A stretch of 64,000 nt of DNA from JAFNAG01 sp963824985 (GCA_963824985.1 CAWGRQ010000047.1:263078-327077); one strand, 5' to 3'. Positions 37,477-46,378 are shown, counted from the first letter of the stretch. The notes: generated by a model from the letters alone, not told the origin. Made by a program: numbers and translations.

Positions 37477-39101
37477 TCACGCCTCAGGCCTGAAATGCAG
37501 ATCGATGGTAGTGACAAAGGCGCGTGGCGCCCCATCCACCAATAGTGGTTCGAACTTCCATTGCAGTACGGCTTTTAAGGCAGCTGGGTCGAGAGAAGGG
37601 GATGGCCCCTCCTGACTCTGGCTTCATACACGTCTCCTTTTTCATTCACGACAACTACAACTGTGACGGTTGCGGTGATCCTCGCCCGCGATGCCAGGGC
37701 CGTTACTTCGGGTTCCACCCGGGAGCGGACTATCGGCGGATTAAATTCATCCAGCTGGACCGGTGGTGTCTGCGGGGCATCTGTTTCTTCGTTCTTCACA
37801 TTTGGAAACGCATCGCTGCGCGCCAGGTTCCTCTTCCTTATGAACGGCAGGGTGACCGGGTCGGGAGTCTGCGCGATGACAGCCTCAGTCTTTTGCCCGG
37901 CTTCGACCCGGGTGGGCGCTGACCTGCGAGGCGCCTCGGGAACAGGCGCCGCAGTAATGGGCGAAGGCACATCGACGTCGGCCCGGCGAGTTTCGATGGC
38001 GGCTTCCATGAGATTGCTCTTCTCGGATGCGACCGCCTGCCCGGTTCCGAAGATCTTCACCTGACTGCCGAGGCCGACAAGACCGCACATCAGCACTGCC
38101 GTTGCTGAAATCGCGGAGATCATGCCTTTGCCGGCTTTCACGCGCAGGTCTCTCTTCCTGGATACAATATTTCTGATTCTTGTTTGCAGGCATTGGTAGG
38201 GCGTAGCCATGCCTGCCACGCACGGCATGCGGTGATCAGAGGCGCTTTTTCAATGAGTTTTACCAGAAGCGTGGCGTAGCTCGCGGCGCTCCCCATCGCC
38301 GAGATGGCGTAGTTGTCGCTTACTTCCTCGCGAGCTGTCGTCAGGGTATCGCAGACGCGATAGACAAATGGATTCCACCAGTACAGCGCCTTGACAAGCC
38401 GCTGCAGCAACCCAAGTATGTGGTCGGAGTGGTGGATATGCGCGAGTTCGTGCAGCAGTATCGCCCGGAGTTCTCCGTCGCCAATGCTCTGATACAATGT
38501 CGGCCGGTAAAATGACCACAGGTTTCCGTATCCCCATGGATACGGGAGAGGGAAGTGTGAGGGAAACAAAGAACCTGGGTCTGCAGTCGAAAACCAGGTA
38601 GATTCGTTGATTTCCCTGCAGAATGGCTGTCAGCCGGTCGTCTTTCACCTCACGCAGGCAATCGCAGTACCCTTTCAAAAACATCATCCCATACAGAAGA
38701 CGTCCGACGCAGGCGAGTGTGACCGCAAGCCAGATAAGGCCGAATCGATTCATCCATACTTTCCACTGGTCAATGCGCGCTTGTGGGGCCGGCGTGTTTA
38801 TTGCCAAGAGGTTGTTTAAGAGAGGCGCTTCGACATCGGTTGACACCACACTTGTCGAGATCGAGGCCTTTTGATCCGGGTGTGTCCGGATAACCGGACG
38901 GGGCACAAACCAGGTAATGAGCGGCAAAATGAGCAGCAGGATCAGCATGAAAGTACACCAGGCTGATCTGACGGCAGGGGCCCTGAATCTCCGCATGCGG
39001 AGGATCATGAAGGCCACAAGCGAAAGCCACAGCGAGTGGAAGGCGGTCAGCAGAATCCCGTCCGCGGTGGCAGCATGTTCAAAAAGGGATTGCCAGCTCA
39101 T
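37477..39101 (-). pseudogene. M56 (BlaR1-like) membrane metallopeptidase with TonB-like C-terminus, frameshifted
   Basis: About 540 residues when repaired. Start ATG 39101 overlaps the BlaI stop (ATGA). It opens with transmembrane segments (GILLTAFHSLWLSLVAFMIL; CTFMLILLLILPLITWFV; GLIWLAVTLACVGRLLYGMM), then the zinc motif LLHELAHIHHSDH and EEVSDNYA. A periplasmic Pro-rich region follows, ending in a TonB_C-type domain (TVVVVVNEKGDVYEARV and LKAVLQWKFEPLLVDGAPRA). Frame switches occur near 38495, 38222 and 37580. In BlaR1/MecR1 systems ligand binding outside activates cleavage of the BlaI repressor. Here the sensor domain is TonB-like rather than a penicillin-binding domain. Confidence 0.82.
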
Positions 39102-39493
39102 TTCGGCTCTCCTTCGTGGCTGCGGATGATTTCTTTGAGCTTTTGAATTTCCTCTTTTGATACCTCGACGCTTCTGAAAAGGCACCGCATCAGGTCGGAG
39201 CTGGAGCCTTTAAAGAACCGGCGTTGAACATCTCCGACCAGGTTTTCGAGGGTCTCGTCTTTCCGGCGGGTAGCGGAATAAAGAAAGGTCCTGCCGAGCG
39301 CACGATGATTGAGCCACTTCTTTTCCTCGAGGCGGTTCATCTGAACCAGGATCGTCGTCCTGGATAACGGGGCCGGCCTCCTGCGATTGATCGATTCCCA
39401 CACCTGGTTGACGGTGGTTTCACCCTCTTCCCACACAATCGCCATGATTTCGAATTCGGCATCAGTCAATTTGGGCAGCGGCGATGGGCTCAT
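39098..39493 (-). CDS. BlaI/MecI/CopY family repressor
   Basis: 131 residues from ATG 39493 (GGGAG upstream). The winged-helix part carries LPKLTDAEFEIMAIVWEEGE and TVNQVWESINRRRPAPLSRT, with TTILVQMNRLEEKKWLNHRA as the recognition region. The C-terminal dimerisation part FFKGSSSDLMRCLF matches BlaI-type repressors cleaved by M56 peptidases. The longer frame from 39565 runs across the promoter and is rejected. The stop overlaps the M56 start. Two GACAnnTGTC operators lie in its own promoter, so it is likely autoregulated and controls the whole minus-strand run to 31217. Confidence 0.92.
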   Translation of the reverse strand: MSPSPLPKLTDAEFEIMAIVWEEGETTVNQVWESINRRRPAPLSRTTILVQMNRLEEKKWLNHRALGRTFLYSATRRKDETLENLVGDVQRRFFKGSSSDLMRCLFRSVEVSKEEIQKLKEIIRSHEGEPK

Positions 39494-39512
39494 GGTTTTC
39501 TCCCTATTAATT

Positions 39513-39555
39513 AAAATAGGACGACAACTGTCGTGATAGTACAATGACAGATGTC
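39513..39555 (-). promoter_or_regulatory. module B promoter with two BlaI-type operators
   Basis: On the minus strand: TTGACA (39550-39555), an 18-base spacer and TACTAT (39526-39531). Two dyads of the form GACAnnTGTC, the BlaI/CopY core pattern, lie at 39536-39545 (between the boxes) and 39513-39522 (just downstream of -10). Their centres are 23 bp apart, about two helical turns. Binding at both would block polymerase. The BlaI start is 20 bases further on. Confidence 0.75.
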
Positions 39556-39574
39556 GTCGTGTCAACCGAAAAAA

Positions 39575-39965
39575 TCACTTCTTCCAAAAAAGTGATCGTG
39601 GCGATCGTGGACGTGGCGATCGTGGACACCCATCAATGACTTGAAACTCCCCTCCCCCCGACAATGGAGAAAAGTGGGTGTCCAGGATCTTCGTCGGGTT
39701 TGCCGAGTCATCTATATAGATACCGGCTGAGGTGAGATCGGAGGTCGCTGTGTAGATCTTCTCCCAGTCATCCCGGGTCAGGCAGCCCGACTGGATCCGG
39801 TGGGCATCGACTTCCGAAAGCGACGAGATCATGCGTTTCGTGATCTCGGTCGTGGACATTTCCAGGCTGAAGATCCCCACCTTCTCCCCCTGGTGGAGAG
39901 ATGTGTGGCAGGCGATGTTAAGGCAGAAAGATGTCTTCTCAGACTCGGGACTTGCTCCGCCGTGG
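39575..39965 (-). pseudogene. replicative helicase DnaB core fragment
   Basis: The frame reads EKTSFCLNIACHTSLHQGEK, then VGIFSLEMSTTEITKRMISS, VDAHRIQSGCLTRDDWEKIY and AGIYIDDSANPTKI. This matches the RecA-like core of DnaB from the Walker A region through the FSLEM and IDD blocks. The P-loop glycine is lost (SPESEKT instead of GMGKT), the flanks are missing and the frame fades into simple CGATCGTGG repeats near 39595-39630. A dead fragment, possibly of phage or plasmid origin, sitting just upstream of the BlaI promoter. Confidence 0.7.
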
Positions 39966-40006
39966 ATGCCTCACAAAGGCGAAGGATTGTCTCTTCCTTG
40001 CCCCAT

Positions 40007-40654
40007 TTACACAAGAAGGAACCGACTCATCGGCTTCCACTTCCCCCTCCAGAAAACAGGCACAAGGACCTTTTTGACAATCCAGGGGAAGGGCATCGAA
40101 AAGTCCTCACGGTCAGCGCCTTCAAGATTGTAGAACATGAAGGGCAACGCCAGATGTCCCGGGCCCGCGTTCTTCTTGCCGTGTTCGGCAAACCGTGCGA
40201 CGAGGGCCACCTGTTCCTGCATTCCCGCGACCGCCTTCAGCTTGTCTGCTGTAAAATGCTCCTCCTCAATTCCTATGTGGGGTCCCCACAACTTGTCGAA
40301 TTCGCCCAGTACATCTCGAAGCTTGATGACACCGCCAGATGATATATCTGAAAGACACTCGTCGACGTTCACCAGAACGCGGGCTATGACCTGGTGGTCG
40401 CCCTCCAACCGGGCGTAGGGTGCCTCCAGCTTGTCCCTGAAATATGGGAAGGCCATGTCATCCTCGGTGAGATGATGCGAGTGCGTTACCCACCTCAGCG
40501 TCGTTACATACATAAGAAAACCCGCAGCTTCCTCGGGTGGTATGCCCTGCTTCCCGAGATACTCCTCACACTTCTGAATGGAGACATTCAGGGCTCGTGA
40601 GATGATCTTGTGGATGCTGAAGAGACCTCCTACAACTGGACTCATTTCCGTCAT
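40007..40654 (-). CDS. hemerythrin-domain protein
   Basis: 215 residues from ATG 40654, with GGAGGGTGG about 5 bases upstream. A helical-bundle pattern of metal-binding residues is visible: HKIISRAL, then WVTHSHHLTEDDMAFPYF (H-H and E/D ligands), EGDHQVIARVL and HIGIEEEHFTADKL. Such proteins bind a di-iron centre and act in oxygen or redox sensing or iron handling. The last 55 residues (FNLEGADRE-like to KPMSRFLLV) form a hydrophobic/basic tail with no assignment. The longer frame from 40828 overlaps the serine hydrolase end and is rejected. Confidence 0.85.
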   Translation of the reverse strand: MTEMSPVVGGLFSIHKIISRALNVSIQKCEEYLGKQGIPPEEAAGFLMYVTTLRWVTHSHHLTEDDMAFPYFRDKLEAPYARLEGDHQVIARVLVNVDECLSDISSGGVIKLRDVLGEFDKLWGPHIGIEEEHFTADKLKAVAGMQEQVALVARFAEHGKKNAGPGHLALPFMFYNLEGADREDFSMPFPWIVKKVLVPVFWRGKWKPMSRFLLV

Positions 40655-40799
40655 CGTGCCACCCTCCTTCTTTCGAGTGCATTGATTATTGAGGACGGGA
40701 AGCTTTGAATGCCGCGAGAGGAATATAGCACAAGCAACCTCTGACTTCTTATGGGAGTCTGCATGACCTTGGGACTGTAATGAGGCTGGACCGTTCCAG

Positions 40800-41954
40800 T
40801 TACTGGCGGCCGGCGACCATCCCGGCAATCTGAACAGCCAGCATCCCGCACCGCGGCATGCCTGGGGTCCGGTTGGTCAGGAGGATAACAAGGATGTCCT
40901 CCTCGGGCATCATGAGGAACCAGGTGCACACGCCAGGCAAGGCTCCGCCCAGCATGGCTGCCCTGCGTCCCTGGATCTTGTCGAGTTGCCAGCCGCCGAG
41001 CGACATCGAGTCCGCGTTGCCATCGGTCAACCTGGCCGGCTCGAGGCTCTCCGATAATGCCCGTTTGTCGACGGCTCTGCCTCGGACGAGCCCCTCGTGG
41101 AATCGCTCCAGATCCTCGACCGACGACACACATGAACCCGCGGTATACAGCGCCGACATCGTGTACGGCCTGGCAACGAGCAGCCGGGTCCAGTCCGGCC
41201 GGCCATCGGGAAGACGCGCTGGTTCGTATGCGGTTGCCAGACCCGATATGTCCTCGAACCGACCCTCGCAGGACGTGGCGGTCATGCCAAGCGGTTCGAA
41301 GATCTTCGTCTTGACGAACCGGCCGAAGGATACCCCGGACACCTTCTCGATGACGGCCCCCAGCAGGATGTAGTTCGAATTGGAGTAGGCAGCCTTCGCG
41401 CCGGGCGCAAACGATGCCGGTTTGTCCTTGAAGGCATCGAGAAGGTCCTGCGTCATATACTCGCCCCGCGCCCACGCCATGCTGTCGGGGCGGTCGAGGT
41501 AGTCGGCGAGCCCCGCCGTGTGAGACAACAGATCCCTCACCCTGATCTGCTGCCAGGAGGCAGGGGAGGAAGGAAGGATCTTTGTTACGGGGTCATCGAG
41601 GGCGAGCTGACCCTTCTCGGCGAGCATCAGGATAGCCGTGGCCACGAACATCTTGGTGACCGACGCAAGTCGGAACACCGTTGCGGGCGTGGCAGGCACT
41701 TTGCGCGCTGTGTCCGCCAGACCGTAGCCCTTGTTCAGGATGACGGTTCCCCCTCTGGAGACGAGGACTGCGGCGCCGGGTTCGTCCGCCGCGTATTCCT
41801 TCGAGAGGAGTTGATCAATGCGTGCGGCATCCTGGCTGTGGCCCGCCTGTCCCGCACCGCATCCGGCGACGTCGCCGGCGACGAGCACGAGCAGCCCCAT
41901 GGCGACTACGCTGAGTTCGAGACCGGTTCCGATTCGTCGGCCGGGGAGTGTCAT
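40800..41954 (-). CDS. serine hydrolase, class C beta-lactamase-like, exported
   Basis: 384 residues from ATG 41954, after AAGGAGGCCGGA. The N-terminus is a signal segment (LSVVAMGLLVLVAGDVAGC) ending in a possible lipobox cysteine, so it may be an outer-envelope lipoprotein. The penicillin-binding fold is shown by SVTK (SxxK nucleophile in FRLASVTKMFVATAI), YSNSNY (YxN) and a later LGGALPG strand in place of KTG-type HxG. Proteins like this are D-aminopeptidases, esterases or beta-lactamase-like enzymes; resistance is not implied. It lies about 100 bases downstream of the ADOP permease. Confidence 0.88.
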   Translation of the reverse strand: MTLPGRRIGTGLELSVVAMGLLVLVAGDVAGCGAGQAGHSQDAARIDQLLSKEYAADEPGAAVLVSRGGTVILNKGYGLADTARKVPATPATVFRLASVTKMFVATAILMLAEKGQLALDDPVTKILPSSPASWQQIRVRDLLSHTAGLADYLDRPDSMAWARGEYMTQDLLDAFKDKPASFAPGAKAAYSNSNYILLGAVIEKVSGVSFGRFVKTKIFEPLGMTATSCEGRFEDISGLATAYEPARLPDGRPDWTRLLVARPYTMSALYTAGSCVSSVEDLERFHEGLVRGRAVDKRALSESLEPARLTDGNADSMSLGGWQLDKIQGRRAAMLGGALPGVCTWFLMMPEEDILVILLTNRTPGMPRCGMLAVQIAGMVAGRQ

Positions 41955-42054
41955 TCCGGCCTCCTTTTCTCTTCCTACAGGGTGACCCGGGTTCGGGCCG
42001 GGAACGACCGCCACTGCCCCCTAAATAGTGGCGCCCGGCCCGGGCGATCCCGGC

Positions 42055-44694
42055 CTACGGGTGCCGTAAGGCCTCGATCGGGTCCACCCGCGACGCGCGA
42101 TACGCCGGCAGCGCGCTCGCCGCCAGCGCGGCCACGAGAATGACCGCTGCCGCGCCGGCCTGAGAGCCGACATCGACCGGGCCGATGTCGATGAGAAACG
42201 GGCGCATGATCTGCCTCAACGAGATCGACGCCACAACGCCGATGCCGATCCCGATCAGCGAGCGCCGCGCAGCGTGACCCAAGACGAACCGGAGGACGTC
42301 GCAACGGGAGGCACCCACCGCCATACGCACGCCAATCTCGCAGTAACGCTGGCCGACGATGTAGGACATAACGCCGTAAACACCAACGATAGCCAGAACC
42401 ACGGCGAGGATGCCGAAGGCGGCGAGCAGCACGGCCAGGAAGCGGGTGCCGGCAGCGGATTGGGCGATCACCTCTTCCATGGTGCTCACCCAATAGAGCG
42501 CGAGATCAGGCTCCAGTTCATGGACCGCCCGGCGGACGGCGGTCGCCACTGCTCCCGCCGCCGCGCTGGTCCGCACCACGAAGCTGACCGACTGGATCGC
42601 GTAGTCAAAGTCGCGATAGGGCGCGTAGAGGATCACTTGCGGCGGTTGTCCCGGGCCCGCGCTCCTGATGTCGCCGGCCACGCCGACGATCGTAAACCAC
42701 CGCTCCGGCCTGGGACGGGTGCCGTACGCCAATCGTCGGCCAATGGGGTTCTGGCCTGGCCAGTACGTGTCCGCCGCCCGTTTGCTGATTACGATCACGC
42801 CCGACCCGAACCGGTTCTCCGCCTTCGTGAACGAACGCCCCGAGATCAGGGGAATGCCCAGAGCGCGGAAAAAGTCCGGATTCACGGTGCGGTGCTCCGC
42901 GAAGGGCTCGTACCCCGGGCGATCGTTGGGCAATCCCTCCACCGTGAAGTCCATGTTCGTGTGTGTCATCTGGATCGGGAGGAGGTTGTTGAGGCCAACC
43001 GCCTCCACACCGGCCACCCCCTCCAGTCGCTCCAGCATCCGGTCATAGAACGCGTGCGATCTTGCCACGTCCGGGTATCGCCCGGGCGGGAGGCTCACAC
43101 GCATGGTCAGCACGTTTTCCGGTCGGAACCCGAGGTCGACATCCGCAAGCGCTCGGAGGCTGCGCACGAGCATGGCGGCGCCGATCACGAGCGCAACTGA
43201 CAGCGCGACCTCCATGGTGATGAGCCGGTTGCCGTGACGGGCGCGACCTCGGGCCGAGGGCGCGGCCTCGGCGAGATCGGCATGGAGCTTCTGTCTCGAC
43301 ATTCGCCAGGCAGGAACCAGGCTGATGCCAAGCGCCGTCAACACCGAGCCGACCGCACAATACCCGAGCACAGGCCAACTAATGGCGACCTCAACGCCCG
43401 CCGGAAGCGGATTAGCCGGCAGCGACAGCAGGGCGTCGAGAACCCAACGGCAGGCCAAAAGGCCGACAAGTCCCCCAGCCAGCGCCAGCAGAAATCCCTC
43501 CGCCAGAAGGAGCCGCACGATCCGCCACCGGCTTGCGCCCAGGGCAAGCCGGACGGCGAACTCGTGACGCCGGATCATAGCCCTCGCGAGGATCATGTGG
43601 GCGACGTTGGCGCATGCGATAAGAAGCACGAATCCCACGGTGGCGGCGAGTACGATCAACACGAGTGCCGTCCGGCCGACAGTGTCGCCGTGCAGCGGCA
43701 TGGCCCAGGCCTCCCGGCTGTTGGGGTAGATCGCCTCCAGGTCGCTTGACACCCTGGCCAGGTCGCTGCGGGCCAGGCTGAGCGACACGCCGGGCTTGAT
43801 TCGTGCGACGACAGACAGCCAGTTGTTGCCACGATCCGTGGCATCCGAGGCCGGCAGCGGGAGCGGAACCCACATGGCGGCGCTCGTCCGTGGAGGAAAC
43901 TCGAAGCCGGCCGGCATCACGCCGACGATCGTGTGCTCCGAGGCGTCAATGCGGATCGCCTGCCCGATGATTTCCTTGCTGCCGCCGAAGCGATCCAGCC
44001 AGAGCGCGTGACTCAGGACGACGACGCGTTCCGGTCCGCGCGCCGTGTCTTCCGGGAGTAGCAGCCGTCCGTGCAGGGGAGAAACGCCGAGCGCTCGGAA
44101 CACGTCCGGCTCGGCGAAAGTTGCGGGGACGCGTACCGCGCCATCGGTGCTCTGGAGGTTGACGCTGCCCGGCACAAACGCGCCGATCCCCGAAAACACG
44201 CGCGCACGTTCCCGCCAGTCGCGCAGCACAGGCGCCGAAACCGCGCCTCTTCTCAAAACTCCCCCGAGCCGTCCCGACGCATAAACGCGAACGAGCTGGG
44301 CGGGTTCGGGATAGGGCAACGGGCGCAGCACGAAGGCGTCGAGGAGGGAGAAGACGGCGGTGTTGGCGCCGATGCCCAGAGCCAGCGAGAGCACCGCGGC
44401 GGCGGTGTAGCCTGGGTGCCGGAGGAGCGTTCGTACGGCAAGCGCGAGGTCTCGCGCAAGGGCTTCGACAGCCGGAAGGCCGCGCCGGTCGCGGCAGATC
44501 GCTTTTACCTGTTCGACGCCGCCGAAGTTGCGCCGGGCCGCGAGCCGCGCAGCTTCGGGGATCATGCCGTTCCGAACCAGTCGATCGGCTTCCATCTCCA
44601 GGTGGAAGCGCAGTTCCTCGTCCAACGTGCCGTCCAACCGATCCTTGTGGAACAAAGCACGAATGCGCCAAGCCAGCGTTCTCAATCGGTGCAC
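42055..44694 (-). CDS. ADOP-type ABC permease (MacB/FtsX), copy 1
   Basis: 879 residues from the GTG at 44694, chosen because TGGAGGAAGACC precedes it and the open frame further upstream overlaps the PadR gene. An N-terminal permease-prefix helix (LDEELRFHLEMEADRLVRNG) is followed by TM1 (AVLSLALGIGANTAVFSLLD), a MacB periplasmic core, three TMs with the FtsX signature (LIACANVAHMILARAMIRRHE), then a second core and FtsX unit (GRSFTKAENRFGS, VGVYGVMSYIVGQR) ending ALPAYRASRVDPIEALRHP. This duplicated layout without an ATPase is TIGR03434. Export of an unknown compound or lipoprotein-type mechanochemical work is inferred. Paired with PadR 14 bases upstream. Confidence 0.92.
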   Translation of the reverse strand: MHRLRTLAWRIRALFHKDRLDGTLDEELRFHLEMEADRLVRNGMIPEAARLAARRNFGGVEQVKAICRDRRGLPAVEALARDLALAVRTLLRHPGYTAAAVLSLALGIGANTAVFSLLDAFVLRPLPYPEPAQLVRVYASGRLGGVLRRGAVSAPVLRDWRERARVFSGIGAFVPGSVNLQSTDGAVRVPATFAEPDVFRALGVSPLHGRLLLPEDTARGPERVVVLSHALWLDRFGGSKEIIGQAIRIDASEHTIVGVMPAGFEFPPRTSAAMWVPLPLPASDATDRGNNWLSVVARIKPGVSLSLARSDLARVSSDLEAIYPNSREAWAMPLHGDTVGRTALVLIVLAATVGFVLLIACANVAHMILARAMIRRHEFAVRLALGASRWRIVRLLLAEGFLLALAGGLVGLLACRWVLDALLSLPANPLPAGVEVAISWPVLGYCAVGSVLTALGISLVPAWRMSRQKLHADLAEAAPSARGRARHGNRLITMEVALSVALVIGAAMLVRSLRALADVDLGFRPENVLTMRVSLPPGRYPDVARSHAFYDRMLERLEGVAGVEAVGLNNLLPIQMTHTNMDFTVEGLPNDRPGYEPFAEHRTVNPDFFRALGIPLISGRSFTKAENRFGSGVIVISKRAADTYWPGQNPIGRRLAYGTRPRPERWFTIVGVAGDIRSAGPGQPPQVILYAPYRDFDYAIQSVSFVVRTSAAAGAVATAVRRAVHELEPDLALYWVSTMEEVIAQSAAGTRFLAVLLAAFGILAVVLAIVGVYGVMSYIVGQRYCEIGVRMAVGASRCDVLRFVLGHAARRSLIGIGIGVVASISLRQIMRPFLIDIGPVDVGSQAGAAAVILVAALAASALPAYRASRVDPIEALRHP

Positions 44695-44708
44695 GGTCTT
44701 CCTCCAGT

Positions 44709-45053
44709 CTACGCTTCGGACCGAAGCACGCGGCCAATCACCGCGGACATCCGGTCCCAATTCCTCTCCTCCGTGCGCAGGCGACGGCGCCCCGCCGCCG
44801 TCAGTCCATAGAAACGCGCCCGCCGGTTGTTCTCGGACACCCCCCAGTCGGAACGGATCCACCCCGCCTGCTCCAGGCGCAGCAGCGCCGGGTAGACCGT
44901 GCCCTGATTCAGCTGCAACATGTTCTCGGACACCTGCTCGAGGCGCCGCGCAATGCCCCAGCCGTGCATCGGCCCCATCGTCTCCAGTGTTTTCAGCACC
45001 AGCAGATCAAGCGTCCCCTGGAGCACTTCGCTCTTGCCATCATTAGCACTCAC
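44709..45053 (-). CDS. PadR family transcriptional regulator, copy 1
   Basis: 114 residues, short PadR type: LQGTLDLLVLKTLETMGPMH, GWGIARRLEQVSENMLQLNQ, GTVYPALLRLEQAGWIRSDW and a C-terminal helix after YGLTAAGRRRL. The winged helix binds DNA as a dimer. Located 14 bases before the ADOP start, so co-transcribed. Two matching dyads (45095-45144) sit in its promoter, suggesting autorepression. Acidobacterial ADOP genes are commonly preceded by such PadR genes. Confidence 0.92.
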   Translation of the reverse strand: MSANDGKSEVLQGTLDLLVLKTLETMGPMHGWGIARRLEQVSENMLQLNQGTVYPALLRLEQAGWIRSDWGVSENNRRARFYGLTAAGRRRLRTEERNWDRMSAVIGRVLRSEA

Positions 45054-45094
45054 TCGTTTCCCTCCATGCGTGGTTCGGCCCGGGATATGCGTTC

Positions 45095-45144
45095 CTCTTG
45101 ATCATCAACAGAAGTATTCCATTTTTTCTGTTGATCGTCAACAG
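45095..45144 (-). promoter_or_regulatory. PadR-ADOP promoter with two matching dyads
   Basis: CTGTTGATCGTCAACAG (45128-45144, perfect palindrome about one base) and CTCTTGATCATCAACAG (45095-45111) are near-identical 17-mers with centres 33 bp apart. On the minus strand TTGACG (45136-45141) lies inside the first dyad, and AATACT (45113-45118) follows after 17 bases. The second dyad is just downstream of -10. A natural operator pair for the adjacent PadR protein. Confidence 0.6.
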
Positions 45145-45286
45145 GAATCGCAGAAATTTTCCTTCCCCGGGGGATGCGCCATCGGAAACGAGTGCGTGGG
45201 CGGCCGGATGGAAGTTCGCGCCACAGGCGCGGAACGTCAGGCGACCGGATCCTGAGCCTGACAGGCCACGAGGCAGCTTGAACTGC

Positions 45287-45910
45287 CTATCCTTCGAGAA
45301 TCACCTGGTCGAGAATGGACAGGCTCTGCCCCGGATGAAGTTTTATGCTCCCGGATCGGTGCTGCGCGCACATATGGACCCGGCCCTCCCCGCGGCCTTC
45401 GGAATGAATTTGGAAAGGCGGGGTATTCCGGCGACTCCGGCACCAGGTCCAGACGGGTCCGGTACTTGCCCGGTTGTGAAGAGTCGACAATCCGCCCGCG
45501 GATGCCGTCATCGTTGTATGCGGTGAAATTGAAAAACGCAGTATTGCTGCGCCGCAGATCAACTTCTCTGGACAACGGGAGGACGGGAAGAAGACTGGCG
45601 TGCGGGAGCTTGCTGTGACCGTATAGATTTCCGGAGGAAGATCCCGGAATGAAAAGGCTCCACCCCTCTGTGATCCTTACGACGCGCAGGATGTCCTTTC
45701 CCTTAAGAGTGACCTCGGAGTGACCTCGGCGCCGACGATCCTTTCGCGGGTTTGCATATTGGAGCGCAGATCGCGCGCATACTTGAGAACGGTGCCCTGG
45801 ATGATGCCGGCCGGCCGTTGTGAATCCTGCGCGGCCGGAGTCTCCGCGACTTGCACTTCTATGAACATCAACGGTACTGCTACCAGAGACGTCAAGAGAA
45901 TGTGCTTCAC
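45287..45910 (-). pseudogene. secreted carboxypeptidase-regulatory-like protein, decayed
   Basis: Starts with a signal peptide (MKHILLTSLVAVPLMFIEVQ). After GTVLKYARDLRSN an 11-bp tandem duplication at 45708-45729 breaks the frame inside VGAEVT. Repairing it gives VTLKGKDILRVVRITEG. A further shift gives FRDLPPEIYTVTASS, the usual end of a carboxypeptidase-regulatory fold, and the gene then ends GSIKLHPGQSLSILDQVILE at 45287. About 205 residues when repaired. The family is common among secreted Acidobacteria proteins. Situated between two divergent PadR-ADOP pairs. Confidence 0.6.
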
Positions 45911-46378
45911 GCCTTCCTCCTCGGCTGGAACCCTTGAGTGATACGGTTCCCCACGTTATCCACTGATCTGGCTTGAAGGACGGCTGCGCACTTGAATTTC
46001 AGTCGAATTATACCATGAGCGGCCTGCCCCCAGGCTGTGAAGCGGATCAACACGGGTTCACCCGTGTCATCACCGGAGCGAAATGGGGACATTCCGCTTT
46101 TCCGGCTTGCTCCTGTTTCCTGGATGTCCGGCCTGGAGAAGCGGTAGGTCCCCTTTTTCGTGAATGCCCGTGGCAAGCTGGCGGGTTATGGTATGTTCCA
46201 ATGCAGTTCCGAACGCGCCGATCGCAATGATCTGCCGGGGCAGGGTGAGTCGATCGCATGGGAACTCGAAAGATCATTAACCTTGCCACTAAGACGCCGC
46301 GAATGGACGAATAGACTACCTACTGAATCGCGGACGCTCTTCGATTTTCCCCATTTTCATTCACAATGGATTTTCCCC
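45911..46378. other. intergenic stretch without recognisable gene
   Basis: Nearly 470 bases upstream of the second PadR gene. A GGGGACATTCCGCTTTT motif near 46083 resembles ends of REP-type hairpins (compare 55165-55220). No gene or RNA is recognised. Confidence 0.45.

Noticed and set aside
40800..41954. Antibiotic-resistance beta-lactamase with BlaI/BlaR control from module B
   Set aside because: The serine hydrolase is more than 1 kb from BlaI, has no BlaI operator that I can see, and the family is mostly not resistance-related.
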